From assembly GCA_021845835.1 (NCBI GenBank), contig JAJZVE010000149.1, positions 1-9,000 of the forward strand: a stretch of DNA of 9,000 bases, in the 5' to 3' direction. The notes under the pieces were generated by a model, which did not search any database, was not told the DNA's origin, and worked only from the letters and a program-made list of their open reading frames with translations. Source of the stretch: Pseudomonadota bacterium (lineage in GTDB: Bacteria; Pseudomonadota; Alphaproteobacteria; Acetobacterales; Acetobacteraceae). Below are positions 1 to 6,283 of this stretch, piece after piece. Position 1 is the first letter of the stretch; each line of letters starts with the position of its first letter. The position numbers and the translations under genes were made by a program.

Positions 1-60
1 CGCTTCGACCATCTGGCCGAGGCGCACGGGCGGGTGGCGCAGGCGGCGGTCGGCGGCTGA
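1..60 (+). CDS. 3' end of an unidentified plus-strand gene (partial)
   Basis: Frame 1 is open from the window edge to a TGA at 58-60 and encodes 19 residues ending in RVAQAAVGG. Nearly every codon ends in G or C, as in the definite genes of this window, which favours real coding sequence. The visible tail, with its FDHLAEAHGRV stretch, vaguely resembles the C-terminal helix of zinc-type alcohol dehydrogenases/quinone oxidoreductases, where an 'eAh..l' helix occurs near the end. It is too short to assign and lacks the usual GKvvl-type ending. It converges on the binding-protein gene, whose stop lies about 100 bases away, so it is not part of that gene's transcript. Confidence 0.4.
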   Translation, partial: RFDHLAEAHGRVAQAAVGG

Positions 61-105
61 GGCGCAGGCCGGCGGCGGCGAAACGCCAGAGCGCGACGCA
101 CGCCG

Positions 106-121
106 CCCGGCAGGTGCCGGG
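106..121 (-). terminator. Possible hairpin terminator between convergent genes
   Basis: An inverted repeat CCCGGCA/TGCCGGG with a 2-base centre (equivalently a 6-base stem with a 4-base loop) lies between the plus-strand gene ending at 60 and the minus-strand binding-protein gene ending at 164. Position and symmetry suit a shared terminator. Neither strand has a T-run after it, so intrinsic termination is doubtful. The rest of 61-163 shows nothing recognisable. Confidence 0.22.
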
Positions 122-163
122 GCCGTGCGCCCGCTCCAGCGGTCGCGGGAGGCAGCCGGTGGT

Positions 164-1297
164 TCAGTGCGCGGCCCAGGCGCCGTTCTTGACCTCGCGC
201 AGTTCCAGTTCGACGGGCAGCCTGGTCTGGCCGTTCGCGTCGAAGCTCGTGTGGCCCATCGCGCCGTCGTAGCTGGTGTCGCGGATCGCCTTCGCGATCG
301 CCGCCTTGTCCTTCGTGCCGGCCTTGCTGATCGCCGCGATGATGATGTTCGCCGCGTCGAACGCATTCTTGGTGTACGGGCCGGCCGGCTCGGCGAAATT
401 GGCGGCCTGGTAGTCCTTCATCATGCGGTCGAGCCTGGGATTGCCCTGCTCCCTGACGATGCCGCAGATGGTGCCGTCGGCGGACGCGCCGGCGATCTTG
501 ATGAACTCGGGATCGTAGAACCCGTCAACGCCGATCATGGGAACCTTGAGGCCGATCTCAAGCATCTGCCGCCGCACGAGGCCCGCCTCGGTCACGACGC
601 CGCCGAAATAGAGCGCGTCCGGCTGCGCGGCCTTGATCTTGGTCAGGATCGCGCGGAAATCAGTGGTGCCGACCGGCGCGCTTTCGCTGGCCACGACCTG
701 TCCGCCGGCGGCCTTGTAGAACCCGGCAAACGACTGCAGATTCGCCGCACCATAGTCGGTGGTGTCGGAGACGATCGCGACCTTCTTGCCGATCGCCGAC
801 GCCGTCCACTGCGCCAGCGGCGCGTTGGTATTGACCAGCGTCGGCACGACGCGGGAGACCATCGGATTGTTCTTCTCGGTGATCCTGGGGCCGATCGCCC
901 CCCACACCACCAGCGGGATGTTGGCGCGGCTGAACACCGGGATTGTCGCCAGGGCGACGCCGCTGTTCCAGTGCCCGGTGGCCGCCACCACTTTCGGATC
1001 ATTGGTGAGCTTGAGCGCCGCTGCGACGCCTGTCGGCGGATTGGCGGCGTCGTCAAGGACGACCGGTTCGATCCTGAACGGCAGCCCCGCCGCGTTGGCC
1101 TCGTTGACGGCAAGCAGGAATCCGTTGCGGGCGCTGAGGCCCTGCTGTGCGTCGCCGCCGCTGAGCGGACCGATGAAGCCGATCCTGATCGTGTCCTGCG
1201 CGCCGGCGCCGGTGGTCGTGACCACCGCGGCAAGTGCGAACAGCACGCCCGCCGCCGCGGTGCGAGCTGTCCTGGCAAATCCACTATATCCTATCAC
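164..1297 (-). CDS. ABC transporter substrate-binding protein, LivK/Peripla_BP_6 type
   Basis: This 377-residue periplasmic solute-binding protein belongs to the branched-chain amino acid (LivK-like) family, whose members also bind amides, urea and aromatic compounds. The N-terminus is a Sec signal peptide: basic residues (ARTAR), a hydrophobic run at about 14-29, and a probable cleavage site near AGAQ, about residue 34. The mature protein opens with DTIRIGFIGPLSGGDAQQG, the family's typical first strand and loop. Further family landmarks are the LDDAANPPTG stretch (81-90), GHWNSGVA (108-115) and KVAIVSDTTDYG (172-183). Length is normal. The start is GTG, chosen because AGGGGAGA lies 8 bases upstream and the signal peptide begins there. 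No permease or ATPase genes accompany it: downstream is a convergent gene and upstream a divergent IclR regulator. It therefore looks like a single-gene unit relying on a transporter encoded elsewhere. The ligand is unknown; context suggests the substrate, or a relative, of the molybdenum hydroxylase cluster. Confidence 0.93.
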   Translation of the reverse strand: MIGYSGFARTARTAAAGVLFALAAVVTTTGAGAQDTIRIGFIGPLSGGDAQQGLSARNGFLLAVNEANAAGLPFRIEPVVLDDAANPPTGVAAALKLTNDPKVVAATGHWNSGVALATIPVFSRANIPLVVWGAIGPRITEKNNPMVSRVVPTLVNTNAPLAQWTASAIGKKVAIVSDTTDYGAANLQSFAGFYKAAGGQVVASESAPVGTTDFRAILTKIKAAQPDALYFGGVVTEAGLVRRQMLEIGLKVPMIGVDGFYDPEFIKIAGASADGTICGIVREQGNPRLDRMMKDYQAANFAEPAGPYTKNAFDAANIIIAAISKAGTKDKAAIAKAIRDTSYDGAMGHTSFDANGQTRLPVELELREVKNGAWAAH

Positions 1298-1304
1298 GTC
1301 GCGA

Positions 1305-1312
1305 TCTCCCCT
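1305..1312 (-). promoter_or_regulatory. Ribosome binding site deciding the GTG start of the binding-protein gene
   Basis: On the minus strand AGGGGAGA ends 7-8 bases before the GTG at 1297. This is the strongest Shine-Dalgarno match near the gene. It fixes the rare start codon at the head of a clear signal peptide. Confidence 0.7.
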
Positions 1313-1452
1313 GCGTTCCTGTGGTTTGTCGTCCGGTCAACACGCGGACGCGGATGTTCCAGGCCACGCCCGGGTGCCCGAAAGCACGGTAGCCCTCCGG
1401 CATTGCGGCGTAAAGCCGATTTATGAAAATCTCGACATGACGTCAGCGACTT

Positions 1453-1458
1453 TGTCAA
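1453..1458 (-). promoter_or_regulatory. Candidate -35 element for the binding-protein gene
   Basis: A perfect TTGACA reads on the minus strand about 155 bases ahead of the GTG start. The base 17 downstream begins TCGAGA, a poor -10 match, so only half a sigma70-type promoter is visible. The TGACGTCA palindrome (1438-1445) falls within the would-be spacer, where a repressor site would block polymerase. Both assignments are tentative. Confidence 0.25.
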
Positions 1459-1609
1459 ATCGCTGCGCGCCGGCCGCGAGGCCGCACACACGTACCGCGC
1501 CACTGCGGGCGACGTATTTGATTCTTGACTGCCAAAGGGCTTGATCGGGGAAAACGGCTCCTTAGATTTTGCGTGATTCGAAACACTCTCCGCTGCTCGG
1601 GAAACGTCG

Positions 1610-2413
1610 GTGTCGCAAGCCAGGCTCAATGAATCTCGCGGCGTTTTGGCGCGATACTCCCTGATCCTGGAGAGCGTGGCGGCCAGCCGTCTTGGCCTTA
1701 CCCTGACCGAGATCATGCGCGCCACCGGTCTGGCGAGCGGCACCACGCACCGGCTGGTGAACACGCTGCTCGACGCCGGATACATTACCGATGACGGCGG
1801 GCGGAAGGCCTACCGCATCGGGCCGCAGTTGACGCGGCTGTTCGAGCTGGCGCGCTCGCCGGCCACCGAAGCCCTGCTGGCGCAGCCCGTTCTCCAGGGC
1901 CTGGTCTCCCGCTTCGGCGAGACCGCGTTCCTTGCCAAGCTGCGCGGCGAGACGGTCGAATCGGTGGCGTCCGCGGTGCCGGAGAACTACAGCCAGTCGC
2001 ATGTGCAGCCGGGCCGCATCATGCCGATCAACGCTGCTGCTTCCGCCAAGGCGATCTTCGCCTTCCAGCCCGAGCCGGTGCTGGCCAGGGCGCTGGCCGG
2101 GCCGCTGCAGAAATTCACCCACCGCACCATTGTCGAACCGGCGAAGCTGCGCTGCCATCTCGATGAGGTCCGCGCGCAGGGCTATGCCGTGTGCGCGGAT
2201 GAGCTCGACCTCGGCGTGCTGAGCTATGCCTGTCCGATCCATCTCGCCGGCGCCGGGGTGCTGTACAGCATCGGCATCGTGGCACTGTCGCGCCGGCTCA
2301 TGGCGTTCGGGGCGAGCGACGTCGTCGCGGTGCTCCGTGAGGCCGCCCATCTCACTTCGACGCGCCTGCGCAGCGAGATCAGGATCGCCGACGCGGGCGG
2401 TCCGGCAGGCTGA
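1610..2413 (+). CDS. IclR-family transcriptional regulator
   Basis: This 267-residue cytoplasmic DNA-binding regulator has normal IclR length. The N-terminal winged helix-turn-helix spans about residues 12-70: LTLTEIMRATGLASGTTHRLV is the helix-turn-helix, and AGYITDDGGRKAYRIG is the wing leading into the linker. The C-terminal effector-binding domain (about 85-255) shows the family's conserved P-x-NAAASAKAIFAF stretch (139-152, corresponding to the usual TA.GKA.LA) and the QGYAVCADELDLGVLSYACPI region (190-210). The start is GTG, preceded by a modest GGGA with 7-base spacing; an in-frame stop at 1574 limits extension. The nearby ATG at 1629 is out of frame. It is divergent from the binding-protein gene and convergent with the molybdenum hydroxylase operon. 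IclR proteins commonly control adjacent catabolic and transport genes with an aromatic or small-acid effector, so it probably controls the binding-protein gene and perhaps the cluster. Activator or repressor action cannot be told. Confidence 0.93.
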   Translation: MSQARLNESRGVLARYSLILESVAASRLGLTLTEIMRATGLASGTTHRLVNTLLDAGYITDDGGRKAYRIGPQLTRLFELARSPATEALLAQPVLQGLVSRFGETAFLAKLRGETVESVASAVPENYSQSHVQPGRIMPINAAASAKAIFAFQPEPVLARALAGPLQKFTHRTIVEPAKLRCHLDEVRAQGYAVCADELDLGVLSYACPIHLAGAGVLYSIGIVALSRRLMAFGASDVVAVLREAAHLTSTRLRSEIRIADAGGPAG

Positions 2414-2430
2414 GGGGCCGTTCCGCACAA

Positions 2431-2442
2431 CAGGCGCGCCTG
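2431..2442. repeat. 12-base perfect palindrome in the 42-base convergent gap
   Basis: CAGGCGCGCCTG lies between the stop of the iclR-type gene (2413) and the stop of the large subunit gene (2456). Folded with a 4-base loop it gives only a 4-base-pair stem and no T-run follows, so it is at best a weak bidirectional terminator. It may be chance in DNA this rich in GCGC. Confidence 0.2.
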
Positions 2443-2455
2443 CAGCGGTCACGCG

Positions 2456-4798
2456 CTAGCTTGCGGCCGCCGGCGGCGCGGCGGACGCGCGCTGGCGCAA
2501 GGCGTTGACCACCTTTTCCGGCGTCAGCGGCAGGTCGGCGATGCGCACGCCGATCGCGTCGGCCACGGCGTTGGCGATCGCGGGCGCGACCGGCGTCAAT
2601 GCCGGTTCGCCGATGCCCTTGGCGCCGAACGGGCCGAGGCCGCTGCGCGATTCGAGGATGATGCTCCGCACCGGCGGCACGTCCATCGCCGTCGGGATCA
2701 GGTACTCGCTGAACGACGGCGTCATCAGACGGCCTTCGCGGTAGATGAGTTCCTCGCTCAAGGCATAGCCCTGGCCCTGCGCGGCGCCGCCCTCGATCTG
2801 CCCTTCGACCGCGGCGGGATTGATCGCCTGGCCCACGTCGTGGGCGCCGACGCTCTTCAGCACGGTGATCTCGCCGGTCTCCGTGTCCACCGCGACCTCG
2901 ACCGCATGGGCGCCGAACACATAGTCGGGGTGGACCTGGCCCAGCCCCGTCTCCGGGTCGGGCCTGTCGGTGAACGGTGCGCGGAACATGGCCAGCTCCG
3001 AGCGCTGCACGCCCTCCGCGGCGCACAGCTTCACCAGCTCGGCGAACGACATCGATGTCTGCGGATGGTTGGCGACGAAGACCGTCCCCGACGCCATATC
3101 GACCTGCTCCGGCTGCACGCCGAACGCCGTGGCGGCGCGCGCGACCAGCCGGCCGCGTACCGCATCCGCGGCCAGCTTGATGGCATTGCCGGTCATGTAG
3201 AGCGCGCGCGTCGCGGTGGTCGTGCCGGCCAGCGGCGTGACCGCGGAGTCGCTGTTATAGACGACGACGTCGTCGAGCGTCACGCCGAGCACTTCGGCCA
3301 CGATCTGCGCCAGCGCCGACGCCTGTCCGGCGCCGATATCGGTCACGCCGGAACGGACGATGACCGTCCCGTCGACCTCGACGCCGACCCAGCCTTCCGA
3401 GGTGTCGTGCAGCCAGGTGATGCGGCCGTAGCTCTGCTGGTAGGCGGCGATGCCGCGGCCGATCCTGACCGGCCCGGACGCCACGCTCGGCTCGCCGAGG
3501 GCGGCCCAGGCCAGTTCCGCGCAGCGATCCGTCCACACCGCGCTGCGGATCGGCACGTCGGTCGAGATCCGGTCGCCGGTGCGCAGGTAGTTGCGGCGGC
3601 GCAATTCCAGCCGGTCCAGGTGCAGCGCCCTGGCCACCTCGTCCATCTGCTGCTCGTAGGCGATGCAGGCCTGCGCACCGCCAAAGCCGCGGAAGGCGCT
3701 GGTGAACATGTTGTTGGTGGCGACCGCCTTGCCGTTCACCAGCAGGTTGTCAACGCGGTACGGTCCCGGCGCCGCCACGGCGGCGTACAGCAGCACGTAG
3801 GGGCTGAGAAAGACGTAGGCGCCGGCGTCCGCGGTGAACGTGGCTTCAAGGGCGGTGATGCGGCCGTCCTTGGTCACGCCGGTGCGGTAGGTCATGACGA
3901 AGGGATGGCGCTTGCCGTGGCCGACCAGCGAATCCTCGCGCGTATATTCCAGCCGCACCGGCCGTCCGGTCGCCCTGGCAAGGAGCGCGAGGTAGATCTC
4001 CACCGTCACGTCCTCCTTGCCGCCGAAGCCGCCGCCGACCATCGCGCCCATGATCCGGACGCGGTTGTGCGGGATGCCGAGGCTGTCGGCGACGTAGCGG
4101 AAATGCTCGATGACCTGCGTGGAGACCCGGATATTGATGACGCCGTTCTCGTCCACCCAGGCCAGGCCGACCTCGGGTTCCAGGAAGGCGTGCTCGATGA
4201 ACTGCGTACGGAAAGTGTTCTCGATCACCAGATCGGCTTCGGCAAAGCCCTTGGCGACGTCGCCCTTGCGGATCTTCTGCGTGGCGACGACGTTGTCCGT
4301 GCCCTGGACGACCGGCGCGCCCGGTTGCATCGCCTCGAACGGGTCGAACACGCCGGCCAGCGGCTCCAGCTCGACGTCGATGAGCGCCAGCGCGCGCTCG
4401 GCGATGTCGCGGGATTCGGCGGCGATCAGCGCCAGCGGCTCGCCGAAGTAGCGGACGCGCTCGCGCACCAGGATCTGCTGGTCGGTCTTCTGGCGCGCCT
4501 GCCCGGTCTGGCCCGGGATGTCGGTGGGCGCAAGCCGGTCCGGCAGGTCGGCGGCGGTCAGAACGCACGCGACGCCCGGCAGCGCGCGCGCCTTGCTGAC
4601 ATCGAGCCGGCGCAACGTCGCGCTCGCCAGGGTGCTGCGCAGCACCCTGGCGTGCAGCATGTTCGGCATGGTGTAGTCGCCGGCAAAGGGCGTCGCGCCG
4701 GCGGCCTTGCCGAGAGCGTCGGTGCGCTGCTGTGGGCGTCCGATCTGACGCCACGCAATATTGGCGCCGGGCGGCGGGGATTCGTCGAGCGCGGTCAT
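2456..4798 (-). CDS. Molybdenum hydroxylase large subunit (xanthine dehydrogenase family, molybdopterin-binding)
   Basis: This 780-residue subunit holds the molybdenum-molybdopterin cofactor and the active site of a cytoplasmic three-subunit hydroxylase, which inserts water-derived oxygen into an organic substrate and passes electrons to the [2Fe-2S] and FAD subunits. The hammerhead domain is at about 35-145 (RYFGEPLALIAAES at 116-129). The molybdopterin domains follow, with FLEPE at 205-209, GGGFGGKED at 255-263, AFRGFGG at 368-374, DIGAGQASALAQ around 487-498, and the C-terminal GAKGIGEPAL in which Glu731 matches the family's catalytic base. The AYRCSFR loop of form I CO dehydrogenase is absent; AFRGFGG is typical of xanthine dehydrogenase-like enzymes. 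The reading frame is open 61 codons further upstream, but that part lies inside the small-subunit gene. ATG at 4798 is preferred because GGGAGG sits 6 bases before it and it gives the normal N-terminus. Its ATGA overlaps the previous gene's stop, implying translational coupling. Substrate unknown. Confidence 0.95.
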   Translation of the reverse strand: MTALDESPPPGANIAWRQIGRPQQRTDALGKAAGATPFAGDYTMPNMLHARVLRSTLASATLRRLDVSKARALPGVACVLTAADLPDRLAPTDIPGQTGQARQKTDQQILVRERVRYFGEPLALIAAESRDIAERALALIDVELEPLAGVFDPFEAMQPGAPVVQGTDNVVATQKIRKGDVAKGFAEADLVIENTFRTQFIEHAFLEPEVGLAWVDENGVINIRVSTQVIEHFRYVADSLGIPHNRVRIMGAMVGGGFGGKEDVTVEIYLALLARATGRPVRLEYTREDSLVGHGKRHPFVMTYRTGVTKDGRITALEATFTADAGAYVFLSPYVLLYAAVAAPGPYRVDNLLVNGKAVATNNMFTSAFRGFGGAQACIAYEQQMDEVARALHLDRLELRRRNYLRTGDRISTDVPIRSAVWTDRCAELAWAALGEPSVASGPVRIGRGIAAYQQSYGRITWLHDTSEGWVGVEVDGTVIVRSGVTDIGAGQASALAQIVAEVLGVTLDDVVVYNSDSAVTPLAGTTTATRALYMTGNAIKLAADAVRGRLVARAATAFGVQPEQVDMASGTVFVANHPQTSMSFAELVKLCAAEGVQRSELAMFRAPFTDRPDPETGLGQVHPDYVFGAHAVEVAVDTETGEITVLKSVGAHDVGQAINPAAVEGQIEGGAAQGQGYALSEELIYREGRLMTPSFSEYLIPTAMDVPPVRSIILESRSGLGPFGAKGIGEPALTPVAPAIANAVADAIGVRIADLPLTPEKVVNALRQRASAAPPAAAS

Positions 4799-5280
4799 GT
4801 CCGGCCTCCCGCGGCGCGTCCGCGTGCCACTTCCTTTACGGCCTCGAAGATCTTGGTGTAGCCGGTGCAGCGGCAAAGGTTGCCGCTGAGCGCGAGGCGG
4901 ATCTCCTCGTCGTCGGGATTGCTGTTGCGGCGCAGCAGCGACTCGCTGGCGATGATGATGCCCGGCGTGCAGTACCCGCATTGCGCCGCGCCGAGCCGGG
5001 CGAAGGCCTCCTGCAGCGGGTGCGGACTGCCGGTGCTGCCGAGACCGGCGGCGGTGGTGATGGCGCGGCCTTCGACGGTGCAGGCGAGCGTCAGGCAGCT
5101 GTCAACGGCCTCGCCGTCAACCAGCACCGCGCAGGCGCCGCAGTCGCCCTTTTCGCAGCCGCACTTCACATCGACATGGCCGAGCTCACGCAGCGCTTCG
5201 AGCAGCGTCCGGTGCGGCGGGAAGGCATGCCGGTGCCGTCGCCCGTTGACGTCGAGCTCGATCATTTTCTCTCGCGACAT
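4795..5280 (-). CDS. Molybdenum hydroxylase small subunit, two [2Fe-2S] clusters
   Basis: This 161-residue electron-transfer subunit carries electrons from the molybdenum centre to FAD. The N-terminal plant-type ferredoxin domain binds one cluster through Cys42, Cys47, Cys50 and Cys62 (GCEKGDCGAC then SC). The C-terminal helical domain binds the second through Cys101, Cys104, Cys136 and Cys138 (QCGYCTPG and NLCRCTGY). All eight ligands are present, and an extra Cys40 precedes the first. Length is normal for the family. The ATG at 5280 has GAGGAG 11 bases upstream, overlapping the stop codon of the FAD subunit gene. The in-frame ATG five codons later (MIELDVNG) is a reasonable alternative start because the conserved domain begins there. 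The gene lies 15 bases after the FAD gene and overlaps the large-subunit gene by 4 bases, so the three are surely co-expressed. Confidence 0.95.
   Translation of the reverse strand: MSREKMIELDVNGRRHRHAFPPHRTLLEALRELGHVDVKCGCEKGDCGACAVLVDGEAVDSCLTLACTVEGRAITTAAGLGSTGSPHPLQEAFARLGAAQCGYCTPGIIIASESLLRRNSNPDDEEIRLALSGNLCRCTGYTKIFEAVKEVARGRAAGGRT
4805..4810 (-). promoter_or_regulatory. Ribosome binding site deciding the large-subunit start
   Basis: GGGAGG on the minus strand lies 6 bases before the ATG at 4798, inside the last codons of the small-subunit gene. It supports this ATG over the upstream in-frame extension. Confidence 0.65.
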
Positions 5281-5291
5281 GGCGTGTCCAT

Positions 5292-5297
5292 CTCCTC
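5292..5297 (-). promoter_or_regulatory. Ribosome binding site of the [2Fe-2S] subunit gene, overlapping the upstream stop
   Basis: GAGGAG on the minus strand begins within the TGA stop (5298-5296) of the FAD subunit gene and ends 11 bases before the ATG at 5280. The overlap suggests translational coupling. The slightly long spacing leaves the exact start open. Confidence 0.5.
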
Positions 5298-6162
5298 AGG
5301 CTAGCCGGCCCCACGCCTCGCTGATGAGGCGCCGGGTCAGCATGTGGACCGTGTGGCGGCGGTAGCCGGCCGATGCCCGGATATCGTCGATCGGGCGGCA
5401 CTCGCCGGCGGCGAGGCGGCCGGCTTCGTCGATCAGCGCAGGCGTCAGCGCCTTCCCCTCGATCAGCGTCTCCGCCCCGCGCGCGCGCATGGCCACGGGC
5501 GAGACCGCGCCGAGTGCGATGCGTGCCGTGGCGCAGACGCCGTTGGCGACGGTCAGGGTGACGGCGACCCCGGTCACCGTGATCGCATCGCCTTTCCGCC
5601 GGGCCAGCTTGTAGAAGCGGCCGGCGCTGCGCGGCGCCGGCGTCGGCCACGAAATCTCGCTGATCAGCTCGTCGGCGCGCCGCAGGTCGGTCTTGTAGCC
5701 GGTGTAATACGTGGCGAGCGGAACCGTGCGCGAGCCGGCGGCGCTGGTCAGCACAACGTCGGCATCGAGCGCGAGCAGCGGTGGCACGAGGTCGGCGGCC
5801 GGCGAACCGCAGGCGATGTTGCCGGCGACGGTCGCGGCGTTGCGAACCATCTGGCCGGCAAAGACGCAGGCCGCATCGACCAGCGCGGGGCCGTGCCGCG
5901 CGATTTCCGCCGCATGCAGCAGGTCGCTCACCGTGGTCCGGCCGCCGATCGCGACCCGGCCGTCGGCGACCCGGATGCCGCGCAGCGAGTCGATCCGGCC
6001 CAGGCTGACCAGCCGGTCCGCGGCACACCTGCGGGCGCGCAGATCGACGATCAGATTGGTGCCGCCCGCCAGCGGGACCACGGCCGCACCGTCCGCCCTG
6101 GCGAGCAGGGCCAGGGCCGCCGCGAGCCGTCCGGGTGCTTCCACGTCAAACTCGGCATACAT
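5296..6162 (-). CDS. Molybdenum hydroxylase medium subunit (FAD-binding, CoxM/XDH type)
   Basis: This 288-residue flavoprotein subunit receives electrons from the iron-sulfur subunit and passes them to the final acceptor. The FAD-binding domain is at about 1-175: PLAGGTNLIVDLR (30-42) corresponds to the pyrophosphate loop, and RNAATVAGNIACGSPAADLVP (107-127) to the second flavin motif (usually TvGGNi..asPaaDl.P). The C-terminal CO_deh_flav_C-type domain is at about 180-285, with FYKLARRKGDAI and the family's R-x-S-x-x-YRR-x-x-x-x-x-L motif in RASAGYRRHTVHMLTRR. The open frame extends 24 codons upstream to 6234, but the ATG at 6162 starts the family's usual 'f-x-Y/F' N-terminus and has GAGAGGGA 8 bases before it. 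Length is normal. It is first of three hydroxylase genes in coxMSL order and lies 121 bases after the aminotransferase gene. Confidence 0.94.
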   Translation of the reverse strand: MYAEFDVEAPGRLAAALALLARADGAAVVPLAGGTNLIVDLRARRCAADRLVSLGRIDSLRGIRVADGRVAIGGRTTVSDLLHAAEIARHGPALVDAACVFAGQMVRNAATVAGNIACGSPAADLVPPLLALDADVVLTSAAGSRTVPLATYYTGYKTDLRRADELISEISWPTPAPRSAGRFYKLARRKGDAITVTGVAVTLTVANGVCATARIALGAVSPVAMRARGAETLIEGKALTPALIDEAGRLAAGECRPIDDIRASAGYRRHTVHMLTRRLISEAWGRLA

Positions 6163-6170
6163 CAGATCGG

Positions 6171-6178
6171 TCCCTCTC
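6171..6178 (-). promoter_or_regulatory. Ribosome binding site deciding the FAD-subunit start
   Basis: GAGAGGGA on the minus strand lies 8 bases before the ATG at 6162. It rules in favour of this start over the 24-codon upstream extension, which has no family similarity that I can recognise. Confidence 0.65.
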
Positions 6179-6205
6179 GCTGCCAGTGTCCCGATTCGGC
6201 AGTCC

Positions 6206-6233
6206 CCCGCCATGCGCGGGCGTCGGCCGGGCA
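6206..6233. repeat. Small inverted repeats in the gap between aminotransferase and FAD-subunit genes
   Basis: The 121-base gap 6163-6283 holds CCCGC-catgc-GCGGG (6206-6220), overlapped by an imperfect dyad running ATGCGCGGGC-gtcg-GCCGGGCA (6212-6233). The second resembles, loosely, the palindromic extragenic repeats common in alphaproteobacteria. Stems are short and no T-run follows, so this could equally be chance. No -10/-35 pair was found here. Confidence 0.2.
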
Positions 6234-6283
6234 CCGCCGGGCGGGACCCGCAGGTCGCCGCCGTCGGTCTCCGGCCGCACCGT

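Larger units (their letters stand above)
1298..1609. promoter_or_regulatory. Divergent intergenic region between binding-protein gene and iclR-type gene
   Basis: This 312-base stretch holds no credible gene. It separates two genes transcribed away from each other, so it must carry both promoters, and it is a natural operator site for the IclR protein. Its middle and right parts (about 1420-1470 and 1510-1585) are visibly more A+T-rich than the surrounding DNA. Seen directly: TTGACA on the minus strand at 1458-1453; a perfect 8-base palindrome TGACGTCA at 1438-1445; three TTGA-containing hexamers on the plus strand at 1518 (TTGATT), 1525 (TTGACT) and 1541 (TTGATC); and TTAGAT at 1562-1567, 15 bases after TTGATC, a weak candidate plus-strand -10. 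No convincing -10 partner or long dyad could be fixed by eye. Confidence 0.55.

Noticed and set aside
125..1426. A 433-codon open frame on the plus strand, opposite the binding-protein gene
   Set aside because: It is antisense to a gene with signal peptide, ribosome site and family motifs, and shows no domain of its own.
1294..1785. A 163-codon minus-strand open frame across the divergent intergenic region
   Set aside because: It overlaps the start of the iclR-type gene antisense, fills a promoter region with low G/C third-position bias, and has no recognisable domain or ribosome site.
2840..4861. A 673-codon open frame on the plus strand, opposite the large-subunit gene
   Set aside because: It lies wholly antisense to a gene with clear family motifs. 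Its translation is rich in Arg, Asp, Gly and His with no recognisable domain, as expected for the complement of GC-rich coding DNA.
4799..4981. N-terminal 61-codon extension of the large subunit
   Set aside because: It lies inside the small-subunit gene in another frame, is not family-like, and a good ribosome site precedes the later ATG.
2456..6162. Form I aerobic CO dehydrogenase
   Set aside because: The diagnostic AYRCSFR loop is missing in the large subunit; AFRGFGG is present instead.
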